Below, one piece after another: positions 29,622 through 38,390 of a DNA stretch of 40,295 nt. Position numbers and translations under genes: made by a program. The DNA is taken from NCBI GenBank assembly GCA_022826005.1, contig JAJDVT010000080.1:1-40295 (forward strand), written 5' to 3'. The stretch comes from Gemmatimonadota bacterium (GTDB taxonomy: Bacteria > Gemmatimonadota > Gemmatimonadetes > Longimicrobiales > Gaopeijiaceae). The notes under the pieces are model-generated. The model saw nothing but the letters and a program-made list of their open reading frames with translations. It searched no databases and was not told the origin of the DNA. Positions within the stretch are counted from its first letter, which is position 1; each line of letters starts with the position of its first letter.

Positions 29622-30886
29622 AGGGTACCGGTACCCGGCTTTAGTTCGGTCTCATCGCGGATGCCGGTGTGTCGCTCACGAAACCCTCTCGTGGCGAGGT
29701 GTTCCACGTACGCATCCAGGTTTCGGCGCAACTCGCCGAGGGAATCACCCCCGAACTTCTCCAGGATCGCGTCGGCGGCCACGAGCGCGACCATCGCCTC
29801 GGCGACGACCGCGGCTGCCGGCACGGCGCACACGTCGCTCCGCTCCACGGTGGCCTCCCGGGAACTGCCGTCTCTGAGGTCGACGCTCGGAAGCCGCTTC
29901 CGGAGAAGTGTCGAGATCGGCTTCATCGCGCCGCGCACGACCAGCGGCGCACCCGTGGTGATCCCGCCTTCCAGCCCACCGGCGCGGTTGCCCGTGCGTC
30001 CGAACCCCCCGGCACGCCTCTCGGCCTCATTCCGGTGGATGGCGTCGTGTACCCTCGACCCCGGACGCCCCGCGTTGACGAAGGCCGGACCGATCTCCAC
30101 GCCCTTGACCGCGTGGACCGACATCACCGCCTGCGCGAGCCGTCCGTCCAGCTTGCGATCCCACGACACGTAGCTGCCGAGTCCGACCGGCAGACCCCGC
30201 ACCACCACCTCGAAGCATCCGCCTACGGTGTCCCCTTCCTTCCGCGCGGCGTCGATCGCGGCGATCATGTCCGACTCGGCCTCGCGGTCGAGCGTGCGCA
30301 GGGGCGAGGTGTCGACTGCCCTGTTCAGATCTGCGGGCATCGTGTCAGGGACCCGCGCCTCGGCGTGCCCGATCCGGGTTACGTGGCTGCCGACCGACAC
30401 CCCGAGTTCCCGCAGCAGGGCGCGGGCGACGGCGCCGCACGCGACCCGCGCGGCGGTTTCACGCGCGGAAGCCCTCTCCAGGACATCCCTGGCGTCGCGG
30501 CGGTCGTATTTCAGGACGCCCGTGAGGTCCGCATGCCCCGGCCTGGGGAGGTAGACCGGACGGAGCGCCTTGGGGTTCGCGTCGGGCTCGGGCCGGTCGT
30601 GGGCCATGGCCGTCGTCCAGTTCTTCCAGTCGCGGTTCCAGATGATCAGGGACACCGGAGAGCCCAGCGTGACGCCGAGTCGCAGGCCCGAGATGATCTC
30701 CGCCCGATCCGATTCGATCTTCATGCGGCGTCCCCTGCCATAGCCTCCCTGCCGCCGCCGCAGGTCGGGATCGATGTCCGCGGCCGGGTTCAGCGGCAAC
30801 CCGGCCGGCACCCCCTCCACGACGGCGACGAGGCCGCGTCCGTGGGATTCTCCGGCCGTGTGGAACGACAGGTGTTTGAGCGACAT
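29618..30886 (-). CDS. aroC: Chorismate synthase
   Basis: FMN-dependent enzyme that makes chorismate from EPSP, the last common step to aromatic amino acids. The 422-residue product has HTAGESHGRGL at the N terminus, RRRQGGYGRGRRM, the central RASARETAARVACGAVA, and GGLEGGITTGAPLVVR with RDGSSREATVERSDVCAVPA. All are chorismate synthase signatures. The ATG at 30886 gives the standard MSLKHLSFHT start; the frame upstream to 30943 is not family-like. It starts 75 bp after the pilQ stop, so it may be read from the pil message or from a promoter in that gap. Confidence 0.96.
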   Translation of the reverse strand: MSLKHLSFHTAGESHGRGLVAVVEGVPAGLPLNPAADIDPDLRRRQGGYGRGRRMKIESDRAEIISGLRLGVTLGSPVSLIIWNRDWKNWTTAMAHDRPEPDANPKALRPVYLPRPGHADLTGVLKYDRRDARDVLERASARETAARVACGAVARALLRELGVSVGSHVTRIGHAEARVPDTMPADLNRAVDTSPLRTLDREAESDMIAAIDAARKEGDTVGGCFEVVVRGLPVGLGSYVSWDRKLDGRLAQAVMSVHAVKGVEIGPAFVNAGRPGSRVHDAIHRNEAERRAGGFGRTGNRAGGLEGGITTGAPLVVRGAMKPISTLLRKRLPSVDLRDGSSREATVERSDVCAVPAAAVVAEAMVALVAADAILEKFGGDSLGELRRNLDAYVEHLATRGFRERHTGIRDETELKPGTGTL

Positions 30887-30961
30887 CGGTGGCTTGAGAG
30901 ATGGTGTCTGCTGGGCGGCGCACAAGTCCGCAGGGCTGTCCATAGATAGCGAAGGCCACGT

Positions 30962-32371
30962 TCACGGGGAAGTTCCACGCACGATCGTCGGCGTGACCAT
31001 GATAAGGAGATCGCGCTCTACCGAATACTTTCTGCCGGTGACAAACAGCCTGCCCACCAGGGGCAGATTCATCAGGAGGGGGATGCCCGATCTGACTTCT
31101 CCCATCTCGCTGACCGTCAATCCTCCGATCACCACTGTCTCGCCGTCCTTGAGGAGCACCTGTGACTCGGCTCTCTGCTTCCTGAAGGTGAGCCCCACAT
31201 CGGACGGTGCCAGATCCGCCGAGGACCTTTCGGCGGACAGGTCGAGAAGGATGTCGCCTCCATCGGTAATCCGTGGAGCGACTTCCAGTATCACCCCGGT
31301 TTCGATGTAGTCCACCGTTGCGACCGGAAGGCCGCCCGGGCTTCCCAATCTGCTGTCGGCCTGCACCTGTGCACCCGCGTCGAGCACGCGCACCGGGGTT
31401 TCCTCGCCAACCAGGATCCTCGCCGTGCGGTTGTCCATCACGCGAACCGACGGTTGCGCCTCCACATTGGTGAGTTCGATGGCCTCGAGAGCATCGATGA
31501 AGCCGATCAGGGTACTGCGTCCGATGACCAGCGAAGTAAGTACCGACAGCGTCGGCCCCACAATCCGGTCGCTTGCATTGCCCAGCGCCGCGATCGAGTT
31601 GCCTCCCAGCGCCACCACGTCCGTGCCTCTCGGGACCTGCTCCGCGGGAAGCGAGAGGACCCCGTCACCGTCGGTATCGGCAACACCGGGCGTGAGGAGA
31701 TTGAACTGGTTCCCCCGGGTGTCCTTCAGGTCGTAGGTGATGCCGAAGCCTTCCAGCCCCGTCCGGTTGATGAAGATGATCTTGGCCGCGATGTCCACCT
31801 GCCGGACGCGCACATCGAGCGTCTCTACCAACTCGGCGACCGCATCGAGGACCCGCGGAACGTCGGTCACGACAAGGGAATTGGTCGCGACCCCGACCGA
31901 GGTTCTCCCCCGTTCCGTCAGGAGCGCCTCTGCCAGCACCTCCAGCTCGGCAGCCTCCACGTAGCTGATTCTGAACGACTTGCTGGCCACCGGCCGCACC
32001 GCATCATTCTCGAACAACTGCCGGGCGTCCTCCACGCGGATGATTCCGTCTTCCTGTTCGTGGACGACAAGGCCGTAGGCCTCCACGAGTGTCCGTAGCG
32101 CAACGTCCCACGGCTGTCCGAGGATTTCGGCGGAGAGAAGGCCATCGACCCCCGCGCCCGCCACTATGGAGCGTCCCGAGAACTCGGCAAAGGCGAACAG
32201 GACATCCCGGATCGGAGTCTCGTAGAAGGACACCGTGATGGAATCGCCAGGCGGCTGCGGCGCGGCCGTCGCGCTGGTGGCGCGGGCCGAACCCGGCTGC
32301 AGGGCGACACCGGTGCACACTAGAGCGAGACGAAGAGTCAAAGCAAGCCGCGGCACCGTCCGGCCGGTCAT
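30962..32371 (-). CDS. pilQ: Type IV pilus secretin PilQ
   Basis: Outer-membrane secretin channel for the pilus. The 469-residue product has a signal peptide and an STN-type N0 domain (ISVSFYETPIRDVLFAFAEF style, about 45-105). One secretin N domain follows (ASKSFRISYVEAAELEVLAEAL), then the secretin core (NVEAQPSVRVMDNRTARILVGEETPV, GVILEVAPRITDGGDILLDL, VIGGLTVSE, PLVGRLF). It is short for PilQ, which often carries AMIN domains; none is visible here. The ATG at 32371 overlaps the pilP stop (ATGA), so it ends the pilMNOPQ set. Confidence 0.9.
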   Translation of the reverse strand: MTGRTVPRLALTLRLALVCTGVALQPGSARATSATAAPQPPGDSITVSFYETPIRDVLFAFAEFSGRSIVAGAGVDGLLSAEILGQPWDVALRTLVEAYGLVVHEQEDGIIRVEDARQLFENDAVRPVASKSFRISYVEAAELEVLAEALLTERGRTSVGVATNSLVVTDVPRVLDAVAELVETLDVRVRQVDIAAKIIFINRTGLEGFGITYDLKDTRGNQFNLLTPGVADTDGDGVLSLPAEQVPRGTDVVALGGNSIAALGNASDRIVGPTLSVLTSLVIGRSTLIGFIDALEAIELTNVEAQPSVRVMDNRTARILVGEETPVRVLDAGAQVQADSRLGSPGGLPVATVDYIETGVILEVAPRITDGGDILLDLSAERSSADLAPSDVGLTFRKQRAESQVLLKDGETVVIGGLTVSEMGEVRSGIPLLMNLPLVGRLFVTGRKYSVERDLLIMVTPTIVRGTSP

Positions 32372-32898
32372 CGGGAACCTCGCCGGGCCCCCGGCTGTTC
32401 CAGGAGACGCCGTTCGACCCCCTCGGAAAACACGAACTCGACGACTACATGATGCTGGTGTATCGCGAGGACCCGGATGTTTCCGATCCGGTCGTCCAGC
32501 CTCAGCCGATAGGTGCCGCCCGCCCCACCACCACCCGACCCGTCCAGGCGCCCCCCTTCGCCCAACTCTTCCCGCAGGAGCCGGATCACCACGACACTCC
32601 GCCGGGGATCGACGTGGTTGATGATGCCGAGTACCTGGGCTTCCAGGGGGACGTTCTCCTCCGGCAGCCTTGTAGTGGGCACGGGAAGGAATGGGTCCCG
32701 GCGCCCTGTGGTCACGTACGTGAAGGTATCGCGTCCCAGCACCGGCGGGCTCTCCGCAACCGGCGTCTCCGCCGAGAGGCGGTTCTCGCGGGTCGAGACA
32801 CTGTCGTCGTGCACCCGTTCCGGAGTCTGCCCCACGATGGGCCCAACCGGCGCCAGGACCGGCCATAGCAGGATCCGGGCGATCAGGATTCCTGTCAT
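32368..32898 (-). CDS. pilP: PilP-like type IV pilus assembly protein
   Basis: Periplasmic protein linking the inner-membrane PilMNO complex to the secretin. The 176-residue product has an N-terminal hydrophobic segment, then TTGRRDPFLPV, the conserved PilP GRRDPF motif. A small beta domain follows with LEAQVLGIINHVDPRRSVVVI and a glycine-rich loop. There is no lipobox cysteine, unlike many PilP lipoproteins. Placement between pilO and pilQ supports the call. It overlaps pilQ by 4 bp and follows pilO by 25 bp. Confidence 0.82.
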   Translation of the reverse strand: MTGILIARILLWPVLAPVGPIVGQTPERVHDDSVSTRENRLSAETPVAESPPVLGRDTFTYVTTGRRDPFLPVPTTRLPEENVPLEAQVLGIINHVDPRRSVVVIRLLREELGEGGRLDGSGGGGAGGTYRLRLDDRIGNIRVLAIHQHHVVVEFVFSEGVERRLLEQPGARRGSR

Positions 32899-32923
32899 TT
32901 TCGTGCTGCCTCACATTCTCTCG

Positions 32924-33517
32924 TTAGTCCGGGACTACCGCCCCGCGCTTGGTTTTCACACGAAGGCGCATTCGAAAGCTGGCCACCACCGTGACCTGTC
33001 CCTGCCCGGTGACGTCCGCGGCGGTGCTCTCTGCGGCAATGATCATGTCGTCGGTGGCGACGACGTGGTTCAGCGACCCGATGGCCGTGATAAACGCCCC
33101 GATCGCGTGGTAGCCTCCTCGAACTGCCAGTTGATAGCTCCAGGTCTCGTAGGGCTCGTGCGATGCGGGCGGCTCGGGACGGAGCATGGTCATCTCGACA
33201 CCCGCGCGGCGCTCCGCCGCCGCAATCGCCTCCATCAGCCCCGGGACCTCGTCTCCAGAGGGAATCCGGGTCTCCAGCCGCTCGATCAGCAGCTCGTAGG
33301 ATTCGAGGGCTTGATCGAGACCGGGCTTGTCCGGACCTGGACTGTCTTCACTCTCGCGGTTCCCCTCCACGAGCGCCCTAAGCCTGGCCTCCCGGCTTCT
33401 CGTATCCTCCGCCCTGGGCGCGTAGGCGTAGGTGTGTACGAGGTACACGCAGGCGAGCGCCAGGCACGCAAGCGACACTGCGCTTTTTCGCACCGAGCCC
33501 TGCGGAACCAGCTTCAT
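32924..33517 (-). CDS. pilO: PilO-like type IV pilus assembly protein
   Basis: Inner-membrane protein that pairs with PilN. The 197-residue product has one transmembrane helix (AVSLACLALACVYLVHTYAY, about 14-33), a coiled region, then a ferredoxin-like periplasmic domain (SYQLAVRGGYHAIGAFITAI). The GxYHxIxxFIxxI pattern is typical of PilO. The start overlaps the pilN stop (ATGA). Confidence 0.82.
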   Translation of the reverse strand: MKLVPQGSVRKSAVSLACLALACVYLVHTYAYAPRAEDTRSREARLRALVEGNRESEDSPGPDKPGLDQALESYELLIERLETRIPSGDEVPGLMEAIAAAERRAGVEMTMLRPEPPASHEPYETWSYQLAVRGGYHAIGAFITAIGSLNHVVATDDMIIAAESTAADVTGQGQVTVVASFRMRLRVKTKRGAVVPD

Positions 33518-34179
33518 CTCTGGGCCGCCGGCACGGTCGCCGACTCCGGGGGCCGGGGGCGCGAGTCCCGATAGCCGGCTTCGAGGACGAAGAAATAGGC
33601 GTGCGCCGGTTCGCCGGAATCGCCCGGCGGTTCCATCAGGTGCTCGGTACTCACCAAACGCACGTCGTGAATGAACGCCGAAGACTCCATGCCGTCCCAG
33701 AAGCGGGAGATGGCGAAGTTCTCAAAGGTCTTGCCTTCGACCCTGAACCGAACATCCCCGGCGACGGTGGACAGCTGCGCGATCTGGACGAGCCACGCCT
33801 CCCGCGGCAGTGCCTTCGCCACTTCGTCAAGCAGCCGGGGCCAGACATAACGGCTGGAGTCGATATGCCGGATCACGGAAACCCGCATCCGTACGGAATC
33901 AAGCCTGGCGCCCAACAGCTGCGCCTCCGCAGCCAGCATGGCCGTTCGCATTGAGTCCCGGACGGCTGTCTCCAGCGCAGCGTTCAACTCCGCCGTCCGC
34001 TCGCGTCCGGCAGCCAGGAGCCAACCGGAACAGGCCAGGGACAATACGACGACGAGGCTCGACGCCAGCACCCACGGATCCTGCACCAGGAAACGGAGGG
34101 GCTTGCGGGGCACAGGAGTCGAGGAGACGGGCCTGTTTCCCTGGGCGCTGGTCCGTGGTAGAAGGTCGATCTCGATCAT
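33514..34179 (-). CDS. pilN: PilN-like type IV pilus assembly protein
   Basis: Inner-membrane partner of PilM and PilO. The 221-residue product begins MIEIDLLPR, the PilN signature peptide (canonical INLLPWR) that docks in PilM. It has one transmembrane helix (about 43-63), a coiled coil, and a periplasmic domain with FRVEGKTFENFAISRF. The ATG at 34179 is chosen because it places this peptide at the N terminus; the longer frame to 34299 overlaps pilM. It lies 25 bp after pilM. Confidence 0.88.
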   Translation of the reverse strand: MIEIDLLPRTSAQGNRPVSSTPVPRKPLRFLVQDPWVLASSLVVVLSLACSGWLLAAGRERTAELNAALETAVRDSMRTAMLAAEAQLLGARLDSVRMRVSVIRHIDSSRYVWPRLLDEVAKALPREAWLVQIAQLSTVAGDVRFRVEGKTFENFAISRFWDGMESSAFIHDVRLVSTEHLMEPPGDSGEPAHAYFFVLEAGYRDSRPRPPESATVPAAQR

Positions 34180-34204
34180 GGTGAATGGTATGCTCCCCGT
34201 CGCG

Positions 34205-35242
34205 TCATGACGTGCGCAAAGCCAGTCCGAGGGCCAGAAGGAACAGCGGTGCCGCCTCCGACAGCAGGGCATGGCCCCGCATGCCGGTGCGCACCACAAC
34301 GTTTTCGAACGGATTCGCCGCGCGGGTCTCCGCCTTCACTTTCCGGCCGACGCTCTCCACCATCCCCGGAATGCAGGCTCCGCCTCCACACAGATAGACC
34401 CTTCCCACTCCGGTCCCGGGGTGCTGTGTACGCAGAAACGCGGCCGCTCGCTCGACGGCGGTGGCGAGGTGTTCGGCAGCCTCGTCCAGCGAGGCATCGA
34501 GCCCGTGAGAGTGACCATCGCCCCGGATCACCTCAACGGCCCTGTCCGACGAAATCCCACTCTCGCCCGTGACGGACTCTGCCAGTCCGCGCAGGCCGAA
34601 GTGATGGCCCCGGGAAAGCACCGGCACCCCCTTGTGCAGCACGTTGATGGTGGTGGCGTCGTGTCCGCAGTCGACCAGAGCAACCAGGTCCTGTGACATG
34701 CCGGGGTAGCTGTGGGTGAATGCGTTGCACAGTGCGAAGGCCGCTACATCGAGGTGCACGGCACCAATGCCGGCCTCCGCCAGCAGTGTAACCCTCTCCT
34801 CAACGCGCTCGCGCCTTGCGGCGACAAGCATCACCTCCATGTGTGGATCGTCGCGCTCCGGATCGAGGATGTGGGAGTCGAGCTGAACACCGGCGATGTC
34901 GAAGGGCAGGTGCCGTGCGGCCTCGCGACGGATGGCGGAGGCGGCCTCGGCTCCCTGCAGGCGAGGAAGCTGCAGCTTCTTCATGAAGGTGTCGTGTCCT
35001 CCGAGTGCCGTTACGACCTCCCGCGTGCCGACACCGGCCCTTTCGATGAGTCCCTTCATGGCGTCCACCACCGGCCCCGGCTCCAGGACTTCACCGTTCA
35101 CGATCGCTCCCGGCGGCATGGGTCGCATCTCCACCCTGCGCAGCTCCGGCCGGTCTCCTCCGTGGCCTATCTCGGCCAGCTTCACAAACCCGGTCCCGAT
35201 GTCGAGACCCACGCTCGTCCGGCTCCGTCCAAACAGTCCCAT
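34205..35242 (-). CDS. pilM: Actin-like type IV pilus assembly ATPase PilM
   Basis: Cytoplasmic actin-fold protein that binds the PilN N-terminal peptide. The 345-residue product has the phosphate-1 motif SVGLDIGTGFVKLAEI. It also has REAARHLPFDIAGVQLDSHI, the phosphate-2 segment ALVDCGHDATTINVL, and the adenosine motif VYLCGGGACIPGM. All are PilM landmarks in the right order. The ATG at 35242 shares a base with the stop of the minor pilin gene upstream (TAATG). Confidence 0.93.
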   Translation of the reverse strand: MGLFGRSRTSVGLDIGTGFVKLAEIGHGGDRPELRRVEMRPMPPGAIVNGEVLEPGPVVDAMKGLIERAGVGTREVVTALGGHDTFMKKLQLPRLQGAEAASAIRREAARHLPFDIAGVQLDSHILDPERDDPHMEVMLVAARRERVEERVTLLAEAGIGAVHLDVAAFALCNAFTHSYPGMSQDLVALVDCGHDATTINVLHKGVPVLSRGHHFGLRGLAESVTGESGISSDRAVEVIRGDGHSHGLDASLDEAAEHLATAVERAAAFLRTQHPGTGVGRVYLCGGGACIPGMVESVGRKVKAETRAANPFENVVVRTGMRGHALLSEAAPLFLLALGLALRTS

Positions 35243-36285
35243 TACTCCGGTCCTCCGGCAGGGGACACGGGACCCGGGGAGGCGCGGCCGGGAAGGGTAA
35301 GCGGCCGGGCCAGGGAAGCGGCGCGCCTGAGCGCCTCAGCCGCCGCGCACGCGGATCCGTCGACCTCTGCTCCGGAGGCCACCGTCAGGGTTCCTCCTGC
35401 GCGGAGCAGCCCCGCAACCCTTGACCCGCTCGCGATCATCAGATCTCCGGCTACCAGTACCAGGCCGGTCCACGATGATCCGTTGCCCATGGTCAGGTTA
35501 CCGTTGACCACCAGTACTCCCGCGCCCTCTTGAAGCAGATGCGCAGCGCCACTCCCGTACACCAGGCCCGACCAGCAGCCGGGGCACGCAGGAGCCAGCC
35601 GACCGTCTCCGGAGAGACGCGTATCAGCCAGCGCTTCCAGCATCGACGCCCCGAACCGTCCAAGTCTGACCGGACCGAAGTCCGGAGCATCGCTGCCCGC
35701 CCCCCACTCGGGCGGCTGGGGAAGAGCCCCGTGTACGAGCGGCCCCGGACGCGCGAACGATCGCGCCAGCGCTGGAGACCGGCTGCAACCCGGGACCCCG
35801 GGACGTGCCCTCAGAATCAGGTCGGTCCGCACAGCGGCGCCGGGTGCGACCACGACCGTCTCGGCCTCCAGCACGGCGCGGTGCCCCCCGGTCCGTTCCT
35901 CGGGATCCAGCCACCAAACCACTCTGGCGTGGCGCATCGCGACTCCTCCGTCCCACCACGCTTCCCCCATCAGAAGGTGAAACTCCGGAGCGATCCGAAG
36001 ATCGAGCACGCGCCGCGACCCACCGTCCTCGATCGTGTCCCGGAGAACCTCGACGGCAGGTCCCCCGACCAGGGTGACAGGTTGCCCACGCATTCCTCCG
36101 ATCGCCTCGGCGACGCTGGCCGTGGCCACCGCCTGCCCGGCCAGCACCCTTCCGGCCCTGCCGGCGGCCCTCAGCTGCCCCAGCCCTGCGGCCAGGGCTG
36201 CGGAGGCGATCCCCGCAAGGACCATCAGAGCCAGCAGCACGAGCACGAGGGCGAAACCCCCCCGATCATCCGGGACCGTCCGCAT
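35242..36285 (-). CDS. PilX-like minor pilin with C-terminal beta-helix-like domain
   Basis: The 347-residue product has a class III signal and pilin helix, RGGFALVLVLLALMVLAG, without the Glu5 found in most pilins, as in PilX and GspK-type tip pilins. A central domain of unknown type follows. The C-terminal part (about 245-310) is a run of short Gly/Val strands: GVLVVNGNLTMGNGSSW, GLVLVAGDLMIASGSRV, GLLRAGGTLTVASGAEV. These resemble a right-handed beta-helix or bactofilin-like polymer domain. The ATG at 36285 overlaps the upstream TGA (TGATG). Confidence 0.75.
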   Translation of the reverse strand: MRTVPDDRGGFALVLVLLALMVLAGIASAALAAGLGQLRAAGRAGRVLAGQAVATASVAEAIGGMRGQPVTLVGGPAVEVLRDTIEDGGSRRVLDLRIAPEFHLLMGEAWWDGGVAMRHARVVWWLDPEERTGGHRAVLEAETVVVAPGAAVRTDLILRARPGVPGCSRSPALARSFARPGPLVHGALPQPPEWGAGSDAPDFGPVRLGRFGASMLEALADTRLSGDGRLAPACPGCWSGLVYGSGAAHLLQEGAGVLVVNGNLTMGNGSSWTGLVLVAGDLMIASGSRVAGLLRAGGTLTVASGAEVDGSACAAAEALRRAASLARPLTLPGRASPGPVSPAGGPE

Positions 36286-36998
36286 CACCGCATCCCCCTG
36301 CTCGTCCAGCCAAAGGAAGGCGGCAGCGGACTGGCTCCCCGCCAGGCGACCCGGGCGGACACGCCGTTCGGCCCCGCAGGAACGAGTTCGGCCGAATCAA
36401 CCGCGATCCCCTCACCCGTCAGCGGCTGCCAGCCAGCGTTGCCCCGACGGTACCGAAATGCGCGGTTCGAGAACCGGTAGGCTCCGCGCTCGTAGTAGGT
36501 CGCAGCGATCATGTCCGGCTGGGGCGGATCAAGATGCCAGACCTCGGCCCGAAACCCAGCCAGCTCCTGACACTCGGGACTCCCGCGGCGGGACCGCCTC
36601 ACCAGCGCGGCGGGCCTCCAGACGCCATCCGGTGACAGGGCCAGGACCGAATCCTTCGCCGGATCCGGCGCCCGGTGTCCCGAAACAGCCACTGCCAGGC
36701 CCTCGACGGGCTGCGCGTAGCAACGGAAGCCCGTTCCGCGAAAGGCGCGGAGGTGCAGTTCACCGTTTTCGACGATCCAGTCCATCCCGCCGCGCCCCTG
36801 CCCGACCTCCGCGGTCAGCACATGATGGATGAGGCGCGTTTCGTCCAGGATTCTCGCACCGGTCACGATGCGCATCCCCACTACACTCTGAACCGCGGTA
36901 ACCCACCAGGCGACCTGAACCACCATCAGCAGAAGTGTCGCCGCGACGATGGCCTCCGCTAGCGCAAAGCCACCGCGCCGATACATGGAATGTCTCAT
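36285..36998 (-). CDS. PilW-like minor pilin
   Basis: The 237-residue product begins MRHSMYRRGGFALAEAIVA, a prepilin cleavage site (GG/F) with Glu5 in place and a hydrophobic helix after it (TLLLMVVQVAWWVTAV). The rest is a globular domain without recognised motifs but with PilW-like layout, including one or two cysteine pairs. It overlaps both neighbours by 3-4 bp, so it belongs to one minor-pilin set that probably primes the pilus tip. Confidence 0.75.
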   Translation of the reverse strand: MRHSMYRRGGFALAEAIVAATLLLMVVQVAWWVTAVQSVVGMRIVTGARILDETRLIHHVLTAEVGQGRGGMDWIVENGELHLRAFRGTGFRCYAQPVEGLAVAVSGHRAPDPAKDSVLALSPDGVWRPAALVRRSRRGSPECQELAGFRAEVWHLDPPQPDMIAATYYERGAYRFSNRAFRYRRGNAGWQPLTGEGIAVDSAELVPAGPNGVSARVAWRGASPLPPSFGWTSRGMR

Positions 36999-37348
36999 CC
37001 CCCACCTCCCGGATGGGGAGGCTCGGACGCCGCGACGGTGAATACGATCTGAACCGGGGCAGGCAGAGCCACATGTTCGAACCGGGCCCAGCCGGTGGCC
37101 GCCGGCGTCCGCGGGATGCTCCAGGTGAGATTGCCCGACCGCAGCTCCATGCTGCCCGACCCGTGGCCCCCTTCGGCGAGCACCGAATCCGCGAAGTTAC
37201 GGAGTAGCACATGGGCCTCGTCCAGCGCTCGCGCGTGGACGAGGCTGCGGGCGGCGGCGGCCGTCAGCGACCCAACTCCAGCCAAACCCACGCCGACGAT
37301 CGCCACCGCGACCAACAGCTCCACGAGCGAAACTCCCGCGCGACTCAT
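36995..37348 (-). CDS. PilV-like minor pilin
   Basis: The 117-residue protein has MSRAGVSLVELLVAVAIVGVG, a prepilin peptide with cleavage before V (GVSLVEL, Glu5 present). A short C-terminal domain ends in a proline/glycine tail. Overlapping ATGA junctions on both sides place it inside the minor-pilin cluster. Confidence 0.75.
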   Translation of the reverse strand: MSRAGVSLVELLVAVAIVGVGLAGVGSLTAAAARSLVHARALDEAHVLLRNFADSVLAEGGHGSGSMELRSGNLTWSIPRTPAATGWARFEHVALPAPVQIVFTVAASEPPHPGGGG

Positions 37349-37800
37349 CGCCTCACGACCCGGCCCAACGACGAAACCACCAGGGAGCGTTCCTCGCCGG
37401 CAAGAGTGAACCGGATGGTCTGGCTGGAAACCAGGCCCAGGCCCATGGGCCCGTAGCGAACCCGCGCCGTGGGGCGCCCGCGCGACAGCTGCATTGCGAC
37501 CCCGCCGTCGCCCAGGCCCGCTACAGCCACCGTGTCACCCGAGGCGGAGACGACGACTCCTCCGGGCGGACTGGCGGTAAGTTCCAACGCCGCACCTCCA
37601 TCTGCAATCGCGGTCCACCTGGCTTCGGCGAGTAGCCGGGCCGCCTCTTCCTGCGAGCGGCTGAGGTAGAACGACGTGCGGAGCCGTACCGCCGAGGCGA
37701 GCACGGGCGGAGCCAGGACCGCCAGAATGGCCAGCAGCGCGGCGATCTCGATGATGGAGTACCCCGCGCACGCGATTCCAGCCGATCTCACCTGGTGCAT
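37345..37800 (-). CDS. FimT/GspH-like pseudopilin
   Basis: The 151-residue product has a prepilin-type N terminus (CAGYSIIEIAALLAILAVLA, Glu5 present), then the GspH/FimT pattern: a long helix SRSQEEAARLLAEARWTAI followed by beta strands (VRYGPMGLGLVSSQTIRFTL). The ATG at 37800 overlaps the end of pilA by 13 bp; a GTG at 37791 would give a 4-bp GTGA overlap and a shorter leader peptide. Either start keeps the pilin motif. Confidence 0.78.
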   Translation of the reverse strand: MHQVRSAGIACAGYSIIEIAALLAILAVLAPPVLASAVRLRTSFYLSRSQEEAARLLAEARWTAIADGGAALELTASPPGGVVVSASGDTVAVAGLGDGGVAMQLSRGRPTARVRYGPMGLGLVSSQTIRFTLAGEERSLVVSSLGRVVRR

Positions 37801-38183
37801 GCGACTTGGCCCTCCGCTTCCGGCGTCGCGTCCCCGATCGTCGGCGGGGTCACCGTTCCGTAGTAGATGGCACAGCCCTCGCTATCCCCCAGGGCCTGAT
37901 GGGTCGCCACGGCCGTCCACCCGGCGCTGGTTGCCGTTGCGGTGATGCTCACCGCTTCCGACGCCACAAACCCCAGATCTGCCAGCGAGGTGCTGTACTT
38001 GTAGCTCGTGGCGTAGTAGAGCTCCTGCTGGGCCGCGAGGTTCCGTACGTCCGACTTCATCGCGGCGAAGTAGGCTTTCTCCCGCGTCGCAGAGAACTGG
38101 GGAATGGCAATCGCCGCCAGAATCCCGATGATGATCAGTACAATCAGTAGTTCGATCAGCGTAAAACCTTGTTCGTCATTCAT
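37788..38183 (-). CDS. pilA: Major type IV pilin PilA-like
   Basis: Pilus subunit processed by prepilin peptidase. The 131-residue product has the short leader MNDEQG, then the textbook helix FTLIELLIVLIIIGIL (Glu5 present) and a small C-terminal domain. One cysteine pair (SEGCAIYYG and QVACTR) could form the D-region loop. A strong GAGGAG ribosome site precedes the ATG at 38183, stronger than for its neighbours, consistent with high expression. A 207-bp leader region separates it from the glycosyltransferase gene. It is the first gene of the pil set. Confidence 0.9.
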   Translation of the reverse strand: MNDEQGFTLIELLIVLIIIGILAAIAIPQFSATREKAYFAAMKSDVRNLAAQQELYYATSYKYSTSLADLGFVASEAVSITATATSAGWTAVATHQALGDSEGCAIYYGTVTPPTIGDATPEAEGQVACTR

Positions 38184-38342
38184 TTGTCACTTCTCCTCAA
38201 AGTTGATTGTCAAGTCCCCTGGGTGGGGTGCCGCGGGATGGAGGCACTGAACGGAAGACCATCCCACCGGCGTCTTTGGAGGTAACGTCGACAAGGTGGG
38301 GGAGGCCGAGGGGCGCTGGAATAGCAGAATCGGCCTGATTTT

Positions 38343-38362
38343 CTGCCGGAGGCATCCGGCAG
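38343..38362. promoter_or_regulatory. Hairpin and weak -24/-12-like element upstream of pilA
   Basis: CTGCCGGA (38343-38350) and TCCGGCAG (38355-38362) form a perfect 8-bp dyad around GGCA. The same place on the minus strand reads TGGCCTGCCGGATGCC (38366-38351), with GG and GC doublets 12 bp apart as in sigma-54 promoters. The -24 and -12 blocks match only partly (TGGC and TGC). pilA is sigma-54-controlled in several bacteria, which makes this worth noting, but the match is weak. No T run follows, so terminator activity is doubtful. Confidence 0.25.
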
Positions 38363-38390
38363 GCCAAATGGGAGACCAGACTGGACTGGA

